From NCBI GenBank assembly GCA_022113835.1, contig JAILWY010000015.1:9896501-9960500 (forward strand): a DNA stretch of 64,000 nucleotides, given 5' to 3'. How positions within the stretch are numbered: position 1 is the stretch's first letter; each line of letters opens with the position of its first letter. Position numbers and translations under genes: made by a program. The notes under the pieces are model-generated. The model did not search any database. It was not told the DNA's origin and saw nothing but the letters and a program-made list of their open reading frames with translations. Below, in pieces: positions 11,991 through 22,484 of the stretch. Source of the DNA: Atopsyche davidsoni (Eukaryota > Arthropoda > Insecta > Trichoptera > Hydrobiosidae).

Positions 11991-12147
11991 TCGAGTATTG
12001 TTTTGTCCCATTGAGAAATAACGGTTATATTGTGTGAGATACTTTTATTGTTGCAATATTCATAGATGACTAAGTTAACGGCGAAATTTGAACGGGTTAA
12101 ATGTGAAGTTTTCCACACTGACAACAGTGAGAGAAAAACAGCTATTT

Positions 12148-12436
12148 GATATTTCTTCTTCTTCTGATGTTTCCACGTAAACTTTCTTCTTCCAATGACT
12201 TTTTTTTCTCTCAATTTATCCTTGGACAATCAGCTGGAGGATGCTTAATTTATTGTTACGAAAAATGTAGCTGAAATAGGAGATCTTCCACTTCTTTGCT
12301 AACGTCAAGAGTTCTCTTTCTTTGCGCATTCTGGTATCTAAAGGATTCTCCTATGCAGCCACATTTCTGCCGCCTCAATTCTTCGCATAATAGCTGTCTT
12401 GGGTGTCCTAGCTTCGAATCTATAAAGGATAACTGA
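12148..12436 (-). pseudogene. Non-LTR retrotransposon reverse-transcriptase C-terminal relic
   Basis: Reading the minus strand gives VILYRFEARTP, MRRIEAAEMWLHRRIL, a stop and a frameshift, then MRKERELLTLAKKWKISYF, RNNKLSILQLIVQG and an acidic, lysine-rich end with EEEE. This matches the familiar end of insect 'endonuclease-reverse transcriptase' LINE proteins, where E-x-x-E/A-M-W-h-x-R-R-I-L is followed by R-h-x-x-E-R-E-L-L and L-Q-L-I-x-x-G. At least two stops and one frame change show it is inactive. A separate relic in the same orientation lies about 550 bp downstream at 11.5 kb. Family assignment is from memory of the protein pattern. Confidence 0.75.
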
Positions 12437-12609
12437 AACGACATAACATTTAGTTAATCTCCAGCGAGATTTCAGGGTTATATCTCTTGAGTATAATTTG
12501 ATATTACGCATACAATAAACATGTTTTTCATTGTAAAATAAACCTTACTCACTATAATACCTTTTAATTTAACATTTTTTTGAGTAAAATACTTGAGTGA
12601 TTTTCTACA
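12437..12609. other. AT-rich spacer between LINE relics
   Basis: No supported feature; it may be unreadable LINE sequence. Confidence 0.35.
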
Positions 12610-12611
12610 TG

Positions 12612-12662
12612 TTCGTTTTTATTTGTGACCGGTTTCGCCAACCTTTCACGTTGGCATTATCA
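12612..12662 (-). repeat. Hammerhead-like stem motif (degenerate)
   Basis: On the minus strand TTGATAAT, a GCCAAC / GTTGGC stem with a 7-nt loop, then GAAACCGGTC resembles the CUGANGA, stem II, GAAA core of hammerhead ribozymes. Such motifs occur in Penelope-like and other retroelements. Two core positions differ (C3 to T and G8 to A), so activity is unlikely. GAAACCGGTC recurs near 27.16 kb. It may instead be only a conserved piece of an element's untranslated region. Confidence 0.35.
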
Positions 12663-12666
12663 AACA

Positions 12667-13083
12667 GAGTTTCTCTGTATACTCTCTCCCTCCAACAAAA
12701 TCCTATTCCTAAAAGTAATGATCCGTCCCATCCTTACCTACGCCTGCCTCATCTGGGGTTACATCGCACCTGAGAGGCTTAAACCCCTTCAAGTCATCCA
12801 GAACAAAGTCCTCCGATGGGCACTGAACGCCCCGTGGTTCGTCCAAAATGCCCAACTCCACAGGGATACAAACACCAAGACGATCCACGAGGTAATCACC
12901 GACCTCGCCCACTCCTTCCAAATATCAACATCCCTTGTCCCAAACCCTTCGATTAGCCACCTTCTAGAATACAATCTGGAAGATTGCCTCTACCAAAAAA
13001 GGCCAAAAGCAATCCCCCCACCTCCCCCACCCCCTCTCCTCCCCGTAATCCAGCCGCCCACAACCACCCACCCCAACACATGA
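12667..13083 (+). pseudogene. Jockey-type LINE reverse-transcriptase C-terminus
   Basis: A continuous frame of about 137 codons reads NKILFLKVMIRPILTYACLI, WGY, RLKPLQVIQNKVLRW, ALNAPWFVQN, LHRDTNTKTIHEVI and later LEYNLEDCLYQKRPK, ending in a proline-rich tail and TGA. The order IRPILTYACxxW, LQxxQNKVLRxxxxAPWFVxN, LHRD and a terminal K/RRPK is characteristic of the Jockey clade downstream of the polymerase domain. The upstream polymerase motifs and endonuclease are missing, so it is a 5'-truncated fragment. The open frame implies fairly recent insertion. GC content is well above the flanks. Confidence 0.85.
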
Positions 13084-13229
13084 CCCCATGGTGACACATG
13101 CCACCAAGCCAGATTGAAGGCGTTGAAGAAAAACTACATTTTTTCCTGTCCCGCCACAAAAACAAAAAGAAAAAGAACCAAGTACTCTCTGTCAAAAAGA
13201 TTGAATTTTTTAATTTATCAGTAAGGTGT
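13084..13229 (+). mobile_element. Probable 3' UTR of the Jockey-type fragment
   Basis: Sequence of the same raised GC content continues after the stop and ends around AAACAAAAAGAAAAAGAACC (about 13156-13180), a plausible A-rich retroposon tail. No clear target-site duplication was identified. Confidence 0.4.
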
Positions 13230-13660
13230 TATAAATACAAGCTGGTTGTTTCTAGATTAGCTGAGTTTGGACGTCTGTGAGGTTTCAACAGGCAAAGACG
13301 TTTATCCAGCCTCAGATCGAGAGCGGTCGACGTTGATAATTGAAACTGCGGCTGCTCGACCGGCTTCGTTTGACAGCGGCGTAAAAAATATTCTAATTTT
13401 TTTACTGTTAACAACCGCGCATAAACCCGCCATTATCGGCTTCTCCGGAGCGCTCTAATCTTCATGTTCTCCTCCCGAGATCTGCGTTATTATATGACCG
13501 AACGTAAACACGGGGGGTTTTTGTTCTTGTTTCGGATCACGAGGCCGCCGCTGCAGCTTGAATGAACGTCGGGGGCAAATTACTATCGATTATCGGCAGC
13601 TCGCGTGAGCAAACCTGTCCCGAGACACCTCCCCGTACGATCTGCTGGCCTGGAGAATTA
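13230..13660. promoter_or_regulatory. Large GC-elevated block, candidate conserved noncoding cluster
   Basis: About 430 bp of complex sequence rich in CG dinucleotides. It includes GATAATTG, a TTATCG motif and TATCGATTATCGG. Short ORFs on both strands have no family features. This is one of the strongest candidate regulatory islands here by composition and length. Confidence 0.35.
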
Positions 13661-14499
13661 TATTAAAATATGCAATAATTTCTGCCTCAATAATACAAGA
13701 GTAAAGTATAAGTATTTATTTTTTCGTGTTATCGTGCTCTCCTAGTCTTGTGAGCAGAGATAATGCTGACCACACTTACAAATACTTGCAATAACTGAAG
13801 AGTGCTCTTATGAATTTAATAATACAATTTTTTATTACTTAAACGTATTTAATATATCTACTGTTAGAAATTAGTACATTTTTATTATTTCATAAGCCGA
13901 AGTCGCTAATTGCGTTTATATATTGATACCAAAGTGTACGTTGGTATAGTTTCAAGGTGTGCCCAGTGATATCTTAGACTATTCTATAAGAAGGTATAGA
14001 GGTTTACTTAGGGTAGTTTTGTGGTGGTTTCTGCTGGGGAAAGTTAGCCAAAGGGGTATATAAAGACTTTTACATATATATAATGAAGGTTGATTGATGG
14101 ATTTCTTACCTTCGTAGGGGTGTGTCTGGGAGTGGATTGATTAAATTACTGCGGTGATTTGATTAACGTGCATGATACAAGACTTCCGGTCGTGTGTAGA
14201 GAGTTAACAACATTTTTTTTGTATTTTAGATAATTTAAAAATTAAAAGACTTGAACAACACGAAAACAATAAATCAATAAGATTAGAATGCATTCAAAGG
14301 CTAAATGATATCAGAATGAATTATTAATCATTAGGTGTTCATACCTGGGTTATGAACATAAGAGTCAATTGTGCATCGGTCATGAAAAATGACACTAGTT
14401 CCATGGTGTTTTATCGTCAGAACTTCTCAGAGTCACTCGGGAGAGCTCGGAGAGCCCTAGAATCGAGAATCATTATTCCTTAAGTGGCCCGTGTACATC
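13661..14499. other. Mixed noncoding sequence
   Basis: AT-rich with moderately complex patches at about 13930-14190 and 14330-14480. The second patch contains ATGAACATAAGAGTC and a pair of near-repeats, GGAGAGCTC and GGAGAGCCC. No gene is seen. Confidence 0.35.
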
Positions 14500-14760
14500 A
14501 GAGCTTGCAGTATTATTTATAAGTGTAGACTACACGGAGGAGACGTGTCCATCGCCATCGTGCCGCCGGCCGCGCATACAAAGCGGCACGCACTTGGAAT
14601 TTTACAATAGGCTCTATGAATTAGCCGCGCGTCATTCATACAAATAATGTTGCCAAGTACAGAGAGAAACGCGTCTTCCCTTACGCGGACTTGCCATGCT
14701 ACTCGACGTCTTTTGAATCCCCCGCCCGGCGCTTTTTCCCCGTTTTATGAATAAAACAAT
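14500..14760. promoter_or_regulatory. GC-elevated block, candidate conserved noncoding element
   Basis: Contains CCGCCGGCCGCGC, ACGCGT and GACGTC-type sequence and ends in a 16-bp dyad, GTTTTATGAATAAAAC. The TTTATGA core is the kind bound by posterior Hox (AbdB-type) proteins. No coding signal is seen. Confidence 0.35.
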
Positions 14761-14940
14761 TCTCAAAACCACTCCAGACAAACATAAACAACAGTGACAC
14801 ACTGATTTGATTTGTAGTACAATTTCTGTAACAATTGGACCTACCTAGCTTTATATTTAGCACCACAGTTGTAATATTTAATAAATATGGACATTTGTAT
14901 GGAAAACCATTGAACAGAAATAAAAAAGCGAGAACACCCC
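14761..14940. other. AT-rich spacer
   Basis: No supported feature. Confidence 0.4.
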
Positions 14941-14944
14941 TGTT

Positions 14945-15165
14945 TCTATTTGTGTGGGGAGAGGGGGTTGTATATTTGTAGGGTTCTACGCCGATTGCGT
15001 AGCCTGCAAATAAAAAATCCGTAAGCCACCCGATTCAGTATCTCCCGGGGGTGTTCACCCTGCCCCGCGGGGGTGGAACCCGATGTGGGGGTGGAACCCG
15101 ATGCGGGGCTGATAGTGCGTCGCCTGGCGACCCTGCTCACAACAGCACGCGGCCGCGAGGGCAAG
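14945..15165. other. GC-rich segment with a tandem 18-bp duplication
   Basis: Two adjacent 18-bp units, GGGGGTGGAACCCGATGT and the same ending in C, lie at 15069-15086 and 15087-15104. An inverted repeat, CTACGC / GCGTAG, lies at 14986-15002. ORFs on both strands are composition-driven. It immediately precedes the hAT-type MITE and may be part of an older GC-rich repeat. Confidence 0.4.
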
Positions 15166-15486
15166 CTCCAAGCCAGGGGTCCCCAACCTTCTTGCACCCT
15201 AGAGCACATTTTATAATGCCGATCGAGCGGCGGGCACCATTTATTTTTTCAAAAGCAATGATATTTTGAAAATATTATATTGAAAGAATTATTATTTTGA
15301 ATATTATAACGCTATAATTTATTTCGCTTATATTTCTCTGTTTAATTACTAAATATTATTTTTTTCATAACATTTTGTAGTAAACTTAAATTTTTTATCG
15401 TGGTCGCACAGCGGCGGGCACACCTAAAACGGTCGGCGGGCGCCATGGTGCCCGCGGGCATAGGGTTGGGGACCCCTGCCCTAAGC
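15166..15486. mobile_element. hAT-type MITE with imperfect 8-bp target duplication
   Basis: The element spans 15174-15478 (305 bp). It begins CAGGGGTCCCCAACCTT and ends with the inverse, AGGGTTGGGGACCCCTG. The flanking 8-mers CTCCAAGC (15166-15173) and CCCTAAGC (15479-15486) agree at 6 of 8 bases, as expected for an aged hAT target-site duplication. GC-rich subterminal segments with repeated CGGCGGGC motifs surround an AT-rich centre. There is no transposase, so it is non-autonomous. Ends of this form occur in Charlie-like hAT elements of several animal phyla, some spread horizontally; transfer here is not shown. Confidence 0.88.
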
Positions 15487-15499
15487 TCTTTTTTTCGTT

Positions 15500-16056
15500 T
15501 ATGACTATTCAACGCGTTGACCATAGGACTGAGTACGTATATGAGAAATGTGACTTTAATTTTTTAACCAACGCGATGACCGTAGAGTTGAGAATATATA
15601 TGAGAAATGTGCCTGCTATTTTTATGGCTATTCAACCAGATAGCCATAGAAATGAGTATGTTTGAGAAATGTGCTTGACATTTTTGAAGCTATTCAACGC
15701 GGTGACCGTACACGAATATATTGAGTAAATGTTTATTTTCTATCGATTATAGCTAATCATTGCGATAACCATAGAGTTGCGTTTTAACAATAAATGTGCC
15801 TTGTGATTTCATGGCTATTCAACGCGATAACCATTGAATTTAGTACATTTGAAAAATATGCATTTCATTATTTGTGACTATTCATCACGAAGACAATAGA
15901 GTTAAGTATATATGAGAAATATGCCTATAATTTTTTGACTATTCAACGCAATCACCATAGCGTTGAGTATAAAAGACATGCTTTTTTTGACTATGGCTTT
16001 TTGAAGCAATAATTATAGAGTTAAGTAAATTAGAATTATGCCTTTAGTGTGAAACG
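15500..16056. repeat. Minisatellite, about nine units of about 62 bp
   Basis: The unit core is about TATTCAACGCGATGACCATAG, then AGTTGAGTATATATGAG and AAATGTGCCT. Core positions occur near 15511, 15570, 15634, 15696, 15759, 15821, 15884, 15945 and 16004, giving spacings of 59-64 bp. Units are diverged but in register. Many contain a dyad: in the third, TATGGCTAT and ATAGCCATA form a perfect 9-bp stem. The array starts 22 bp after the MITE. Confidence 0.9.
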
Positions 16057-16304
16057 TATATGAAGTGATTATATTTGTAGATATATCAAGTTGTATCAGG
16101 TAAGCGCTAAGAAACCTTGTATATGTTAATAAAGATATTTGTTGAAGTGAAATAAGTTTTATAATTTAAAATATATAATCAAAGATAAATATTACCATGT
16201 TGGTACTTAATATTCAAGCCACTAGTTAATCTTGTATTTTACTTGTAATCATTCATATTTACAAAAAAATTATTAAATATATATATAAATATTCGATTGA
16301 ATGT
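16057..16304. other. AT-rich noncoding stretch
   Basis: No supported feature. Confidence 0.4.
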
Positions 16305-16605
16305 GCCCTGCCTTGACCGCGGCCGCGTTTACATTCCGAATCGGCCCAAGATTATTAATCTGGTGTTAAATATGAAAATCAAGATTGTTATCGGGCAATA
16401 AGTTTTGGTAATGGCCGCCTCCCGTACATGGCGACCGCTTGTTTGTTCAAAGCTACACAACATTACGGCCGCTGTTGATTTAGCTATCCTTTAAATATAC
16501 ATTAAGGAGTTGAATAAAATTGTGTTTCCGAGGCCCGCTAATGGGGCGCCGAATAAAAAGACGCCGGGGGTTTTTTGTTTGGTTGGAAATGAAAGGGAAT
16601 TGATT
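16305..16605. promoter_or_regulatory. GC-elevated block, strong candidate conserved noncoding element
   Basis: Two complex sub-blocks (about 16305-16350 and 16400-16580) contain GCGGCCGC, a GATTATTAATC dyad, ATGGCCGCC and TAATGGGGCGCCGAATAAAA. No open frame of note. Composition, length and homeodomain-like cores fit a developmental enhancer. Confidence 0.35.
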
Positions 16606-17144
16606 TTCAATTCCTTCTACAGTATCAAAAATTTATGTCTGGAATAACAGTGTTTATCTTTTTACTAAAACTTATTGGGCAAAATAATACAAATTTAGTT
16701 AAAAAAAAACTGCCTTGCCATTTACTAAAATCATCCTATTATTTTTGGAGTGTTTTTTTATGCTTAAGTAAATAAACCAATAAAGGACTTTATTGGCTAG
16801 TTACGATTTAGTTGTCAGTTATGTCGCAGTGTGTGTGGAGAGCTTTATTGGAAAATTGTTATATTATATCTGATAGTATGCTCATAAAAGTGACTGTATT
16901 CATGCTCACAAAAAATACCCTCACTGCATGCTACAAAGGTGTTGAAAAGGTGGTTTTGGAGTGCGTGGAATTCGGAGACAGACTGAAGGAAGTCTCGCGC
17001 GCCGAGGGTCATCGAGCCCAGTTTTTATGAATATGCTGTTAGCTGGAAGTCAATATGGCTTCTTGAATTTAGAATCAGCTGCCAGGAGCCGATACGGGGA
17101 AAAAATGATGCCGTGAATCTCTAATGAGACACTGTTAGAAATAA
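16606..17144. other. Mixed noncoding sequence with a 72-codon chance ORF
   Basis: The plus ORF at 16812-17030 ends in a short GC-richer stretch (16965-17025), but no domain, splice context or family is recognised. The sequence around 17040-17140 is moderately complex. Confidence 0.35.
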
Positions 17145-17215
17145 GCTTCGTCTGTACGACCAGGGCTTGCAAACCCACGACACTCGAACCATTTATCTAG
17201 TCACATATCAACTAT
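17145..17215 (-). repeat. tRNA-derived SINE fragment
   Basis: On the minus strand TCGTGGGTTTGCAAGCCC resembles a tRNA T arm and B box, followed by GGTCGTACAGACGAAG. An ATGGTTCGAGTG sequence upstream could be a compressed A-box side. The anticodon arm is missing, so it is a deleted copy. It does not share the tails of the two SINE families described elsewhere. Confidence 0.35.
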
Positions 17216-17794
17216 TTTTATATAAAATTTTAAAAGTATAATTTTTAATAAAAACTCTCAATTCTTATTAACTGAAACAGCAAGAGCTCATTTACACTTT
17301 ATAAAGAATTGTCTTACTCGTATTTACTAGTAGTTTATTTAGAGCAAAACTTAGAGAAACCGTAATATTATTAATCTAGAATATTGTTAAAAAATTGATT
17401 TTACATCGATAGAAAAAATAAATTAAGATTGATGACAAAGAAAACAAAAATTTATTTTTAATCCAAACGTTGAAAAGCCAAAAAAAGTTATTTTTACCAC
17501 TAAACTATAATACAGTTTTTATTTGTACGGAAAAAAAGGTTTGACAATGTGAACAAATATGTAGCTTGGAAGGTTACTTTTTCTTACAATCAATGGCATC
17601 TAGTTCAAATCCCCAGAGTGTAATGTAATTAAATCGTTTTTCAGCCTTAGCAACTTTTATTTCTGAGAATCACGCAGTGATGAAAACCCTCAATAATATC
17701 GTATTTTTAATATTATTTCTTATACCAAAACGCTAAGTCAAGTGCATTTGCGCTGCAAAATTAGTTCAATAATTTTTGTGTCCACAAAAATATT
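17216..17794. other. AT-rich noncoding stretch
   Basis: No supported feature. Confidence 0.4.

Positions 17795-17868
<74 letters not shown>
17795..17868. repeat. (TA)n microsatellite
   Basis: About 70 bp of TA dinucleotides with a single CA interruption near 17809. It is likely to vary in length and may be collapsed in an assembly. Confidence 0.95.
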
Positions 17869-17871
<3 letters not shown>

Positions 17872-18270
17872 ATATTGATTCATTATGGAAATATTTGCAT
17901 CCATTCTTTTATTTAATGTGAAAAATTTATTTCCAACTCAGGAGTTACTTAATTTGAAGGAAAAAGTATAATTTATGAAAAAAAATTATGTCGGAGAGAA
18001 ATTAATATACATTCATGCATAAATAAAAAAAGTACTAAACTGTTCACAAAAAGTAGCTTTTAATTGGAATTTCATGTTATTTTTACATATATTTTTATAT
18101 GTTTTGTAATAATTTTAAATTTTTGCAAATACGAGTAATTAAGTATGAAGCTATAAAACATGATACGTAATATATAGAAACGCTATAAATTTTTGAATTA
18201 ATGTATTATTAATCAAATCAGTGGTTTTTGGTATTACTTAACATGATATTTCAATAAATAATTTATTAGT
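17869..18270. other. AT-rich noncoding stretch
   Basis: No supported feature. Confidence 0.4.
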
Positions 18271-18300
18271 ATGGTTTTATAGTTATTACTATAAAACCAT
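18271..18300. repeat. Perfect 13-bp hairpin
   Basis: ATGGTTTTATAGT and its exact inverse ACTATAAAACCAT flank a TATT loop. The stem has no mismatch. There is no flanking element structure to explain it. Confidence 0.85.
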
Positions 18301-19055
18301 GCCATGCAATGCAAAACAATGCTTTTATTTTAAATTTTATAAAATAATTGGTAAATTCATTACAATGTTAGTTATTTTTAAATCATCAGTGTTTCCTTTA
18401 AAGTAATTGCAAATATTTTAATTTTTTCATGTAAAATATTTATCGTCTAAATTGTCTAGATCCAGGAACTAACAACTAATAAATCTTCAAACTTGTAATT
18501 GTCATTTAATTTCTAAAAAAATATCAAATAAAATATTTGTTAATTCTAACTGTTTAATTCAAAAATGATAATTAAGATTTCATTTCATGGATGTATACAA
18601 ATTGTTGCAATCATATTTGAAATACAAGCTAAAATATATAAATATGTACTCAAAATATCTCTTAAATTGTATAATTTGTGCCAATTGTATAACTTGATAG
18701 CCATTATTAAGAAAAACTAGAATATAAAACTCTATAACATAATAAAATGAAAATGTTAAATATTTTTAATTATATTTTAATCTAAGTATCATTTAATGAT
18801 GTTACAATCTACTGATTATTTTCTTATAACACAAATTCCACAATAAATAAATCAAGGGTATGAAGACATTTTTTTATTAAAATAACCATGGTGTTTGTAT
18901 TGCTGGTATATACAATGACTTCATAATACTCAGAACATATATATCATTTTATTGGTCATATCTAGATTTAATAAATGGGATATTTTTTCTATATTTTATA
19001 ATCTTTGACTTTCACTTTTGACTTGCATATTTTTCAACTCGATCGATAAACATCG
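18301..19055. other. AT-rich noncoding stretch
   Basis: No supported feature. Confidence 0.4.
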
Positions 19056-19262
19056 GTTAATCGACACCTTTGTTTTTTGTTGTAGTTTTTGCGGCCTGAG
19101 CACGCCCATGTTGGATTCCGTTAGGATATGGCACAGTAAAAATAGACGAAAGAGAAGTGCGGCGTGGAAGGCACGAATTATTTCAATATGTTTTGATAGA
19201 TTTACGGACGGCGTGGGTAGATGTTTTAATTGCCCGTTTTTGAATCACCCAGGATTTTAGTT
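19056..19262. promoter_or_regulatory. GC-elevated block with an acceptor-like site
   Basis: On the plus strand TTTTTTGTTGTAG precedes an open frame to a TAG at about 19258. The peptide includes VRIWHSKNRRKR, superficially like homeodomain helix 3 but with one extra residue and no other homeodomain helices. It is best treated as a candidate conserved block or an unrecognised terminal exon. Confidence 0.25.
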
Positions 19263-20100
19263 TTCATGTGAAAAAATTTAGAAAAAATGAGAAAAAAAAA
19301 AGTTCTAATCATTTAAAAAATACACCTAATTTTTTAAATTATTTTTATTGTTTATTAAGTCAAAGTGTGCTCTCATTAAATACGTATTAATTCTAGGACA
19401 GTAAGTCGTACGAGTGCCGACTCCCGTTAAAGGCTAAAAATGTTCTCCTAAAGATGACCCAAAATATCAAAACCAAAGCCACTTCTGACTATCCAACATT
19501 TGATAATACATTTTTTACTAAATTGCATTTCTGTGTTAACCTAAACCTTAAGTCTTAAGTATAAATTATTTACTTGTATACTATATAGGTAAATCAATGC
19601 AATGACTATTTAAATTATTTTTTTTAATTTAGGGCACTTTTATTCTGTAATATATCATTATGAACTAAGGAGTTCTTACTATCCTTAATGTAAAAAAAAT
19701 GGTATTATGAACTTTTTAATTTTTAGTACGTCAGAAGCTTAACATCTTATATGATTAAATAAGCCATGAAATATGTTTTTGTTGCTATCTATTTTATATT
19801 ATGATTACATGAAATATTCACCAGTAGGTTATCTCTGGCACTTGCAACTCTATTGGTATCCGTCTGAACCGTGTTTTTTATTAGGTGGAATACGATATAG
19901 CTATTCTAGCAATTTCTGGTATTAAAATGCACGAGACATAGTGAAAAGGAGACTCTGCGAAACGCTATTCCAATCGATACTGATCGAGTACGATGCATGT
20001 TGATGTCAATAAGGTGTGAATAGATCACCTTATAATCAATTTTAAGCAAAGATTATAACAAGCTGACAGATATATTTCTAGATAGATATAATAGGCTGAA
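19263..20100. other. AT-rich noncoding stretch
   Basis: Moderately complex around 19390-19480 and 19840-20030, but no gene or repeat structure is recognised. Confidence 0.4.
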
Positions 20101-20480
20101 AGATAAATTTCTCGCCTGCCCCAGCATTCAAATCTTTCCTGTATGGACCGCTTTTCGAACAGCATCTTTTCGCAAGTTTTTACAGCGTTGTTTGCGTAAT
20201 ATCCTTATACCTGGCCTGTATTGGAATCGGTTGAATTAAAAATATAAATTGCACTGTGTTTCGTAAATACGTTGACAGCATGTATCTTTAAGAGACGGTG
20301 CTGATATAGCAGCATCCGGTAATTAGAGAACAGTATTTTATTACATAATGACAAAACCTGACGTAGAAAACGTAGACTTGTCTGCATATATCGCTTATGA
20401 TAAAATAAATACTGCCTGTCTTGTTTCTTTAGCCACTGCTGTCTTCTTAGACTTGCTTTTTTCACACGTCACTTTGGCAA
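20101..20480. promoter_or_regulatory. Weakly GC-elevated block
   Basis: Complex sequence with an 86-codon minus ORF (20205-20465) that shows no domain. It is possibly a conserved noncoding block. Confidence 0.2.
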
Positions 20481-21535
20481 TTATTGTTTTTTATCCGTAT
20501 AATTTATGAATAAGTCTATATATAATTTCCATATATGTCATAAAAAAAATTAAATTAATCTGAAATTATAAGTCATTTTGGTTAAGCACGATTTTCACAA
20601 ATTATTACTTCCTTAAGTGTTATAAAAAATAATTGAATTACAATAAACAAAAAACATTTTAAGATACAATTATATTTCATAAAAAACATAGTTTTTTCGG
20701 AGTTCGATGGTTAGTTATATTTTCACATGATATCTGTTGACTTGCTGCTTCTTCTTGGTGATGATGATGATGGAAGCTTTAAACTGAGGCATCAGGAAAT
20801 TCACGGGCATGTTAAACTCCTGTGAATTCTCCCAGTGCCAAGGTTTACAACTCCCTTTTCCTCTTTTTTCTTATTCTTCTTTTTCTTCACTATCCTTGTA
20901 ACGATTTGGGTCCTATAAAATCCACACATTATACTAATGTCATCAATATCACTTGCTTGTTTTATAAGCAGATTTAAATATTATTTAACAACAATCCTTT
21001 ATACTTGATAGCTAATTATTTTGTAAGACAGTAAAAATAAAATAAGTGTTTTTAAATATTAAAAATACGCGTTGAATGTAATTTAAAAATACTATATTTT
21101 AAGTATCTTTTATGAAACTTTCTAATTCAAAAATATATTTTAATTATTTGCTTAAATACTTAAGTATCAATTCACATTATTCATTTGATATTATTTTTTT
21201 AATTATAAACCAAGTATTGTAATTAAAAAAACATTGTATAATTGACACGTTTAATTTTTAAATGATTATTTGCCAAATATATTTAAAACTAAAAAAAAGT
21301 AGAATAGTTGGAATTGCCATTAGAAAAGTGAGTAACAATATATCTTTAAAACATACCTAAACAATATACAATATTTTTGATAAGTATAGTATCTTGTTTC
21401 TTTTAAATTGCATAATCTGCAATAAATAGCCATAAAAGCGTACAAAGTTTAAGATGAAATACTGCCTTAAATACACAAAACTCAATTTATTATCCGAACA
21501 TTTGAGTTTGTACTTATGTAGGTTGAAACAATTTA
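20481..21535. other. AT-rich stretch with a small complex patch
   Basis: Near 20740-20890 lie a GATGATGATGATGG run, a CAGGAAATTCACGGGCATG segment and its partial inverse TCCTGTGAATT, then CTT-rich sequence. The CTT-rich end could be the purine-rich tail of a minus-strand retroposon, but no coding relic was read. The rest is AT-rich. Confidence 0.35.
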
Positions 21536-21815
21536 CACATTTCTACTTTCTATTTCTATCGGCCTTCTTCCATCACCTCAGCGCGATTTTATATTTATAA
21601 TCGCATCGTGACGTGTAATTATCGATGTAAAAACAACGTGAAATAATTACACATTTACAAGTGTTTTATATTGCAGTAATTGTCATGTCTCCGACAGCAC
21701 CTCCATGCAAAACTGGTTTTTTCGCTGTATGAAATACCGACACTAAAGCCACTACGTTTTTTTACGGCGATATTCAACGAATACCGTTCCACATTACAAT
21801 ATCCAATGTTCATAT
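21536..21815. promoter_or_regulatory. GC-elevated block, candidate conserved noncoding element
   Basis: Includes ATCGCATCGTGACGTG, AATTATCGATG, GCAGTAATTGTCATG and a TTACGGCGATATTC segment. Several homeodomain-like TAATT cores are present. No reading frame of note. Confidence 0.35.
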
Positions 21816-21841
21816 ATAAACCTAAACGAGCTTAAAAAAAC

Positions 21842-21901
21842 TCACACACACACAAGGATATATATATATATATATATATATATATCTTAATATATATATA
21901 T
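21842..21901. repeat. Compound (CA)n(TA)n microsatellite
   Basis: A short CACACACACACA run is followed by about 28 bp of TA, a CTTAA interruption and a further TA run. Confidence 0.9.
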
Positions 21902-22484
21902 TTCGATTTTAGTACATTGCACATTTAGTAGACACGAGCAAGGTTATGTAAGAATGTAGCACCTATTGATATTTTTGATAATTTTGCTCTAAATTAACAT
22001 TGGTCTATAAAACGTTGAAACTTATGCTAATCAATGAATATTTATTATTTCATTTTTTTTAACATATCTGAAATTTGTCAATTAAGTGATATTTACTTTT
22101 GATATGTTTAAAGTTGCACAGAGTTTTTATTGTTGCCTGTCTTGGGAAATGGCTCTATGTGTGGCGGTAGTATATTTTATTTTAAAATAAATATTTCATA
22201 TAAATATATATACTTTAAAAACCTTCAAGAATAGTAATATTTACAAAAGCAACAACATTTTTTAAATAAAACGCACAACATCAAGTTTGAAAGCATATCA
22301 TATGATTAGGAAATCTTATTTTACCAATAAGATTCGATTACTTTAAATCTTATAATCTACATAAATGCCTGAGCTTTCAAATACTCTATAAATTAAACAA
22401 TCTTATTACAAAATCTTAAGTAGAGACAACCAACCTCAACTGACATTTTCAATAGGCTTGATGCATTTGCAATGAATCACAAAT
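21902..22484. other. AT-rich noncoding stretch
   Basis: No supported feature. Confidence 0.4.

Noticed and set aside
17795..17868. Replication origin or matrix-attachment region
   Set aside because: A simple (TA)n microsatellite is sufficient; nothing further supports a special role.
18271..18300. microRNA precursor
   Set aside because: The 13-bp perfect stem with a 4-nt loop is too short for a metazoan pre-miRNA and lacks a mature-like arm.
19130..19180. Peptide VRIWHSKNRRKR resembling homeodomain helix 3
   Set aside because: One residue too many between W and NRR, and no helix 1 or 2 upstream in any frame.
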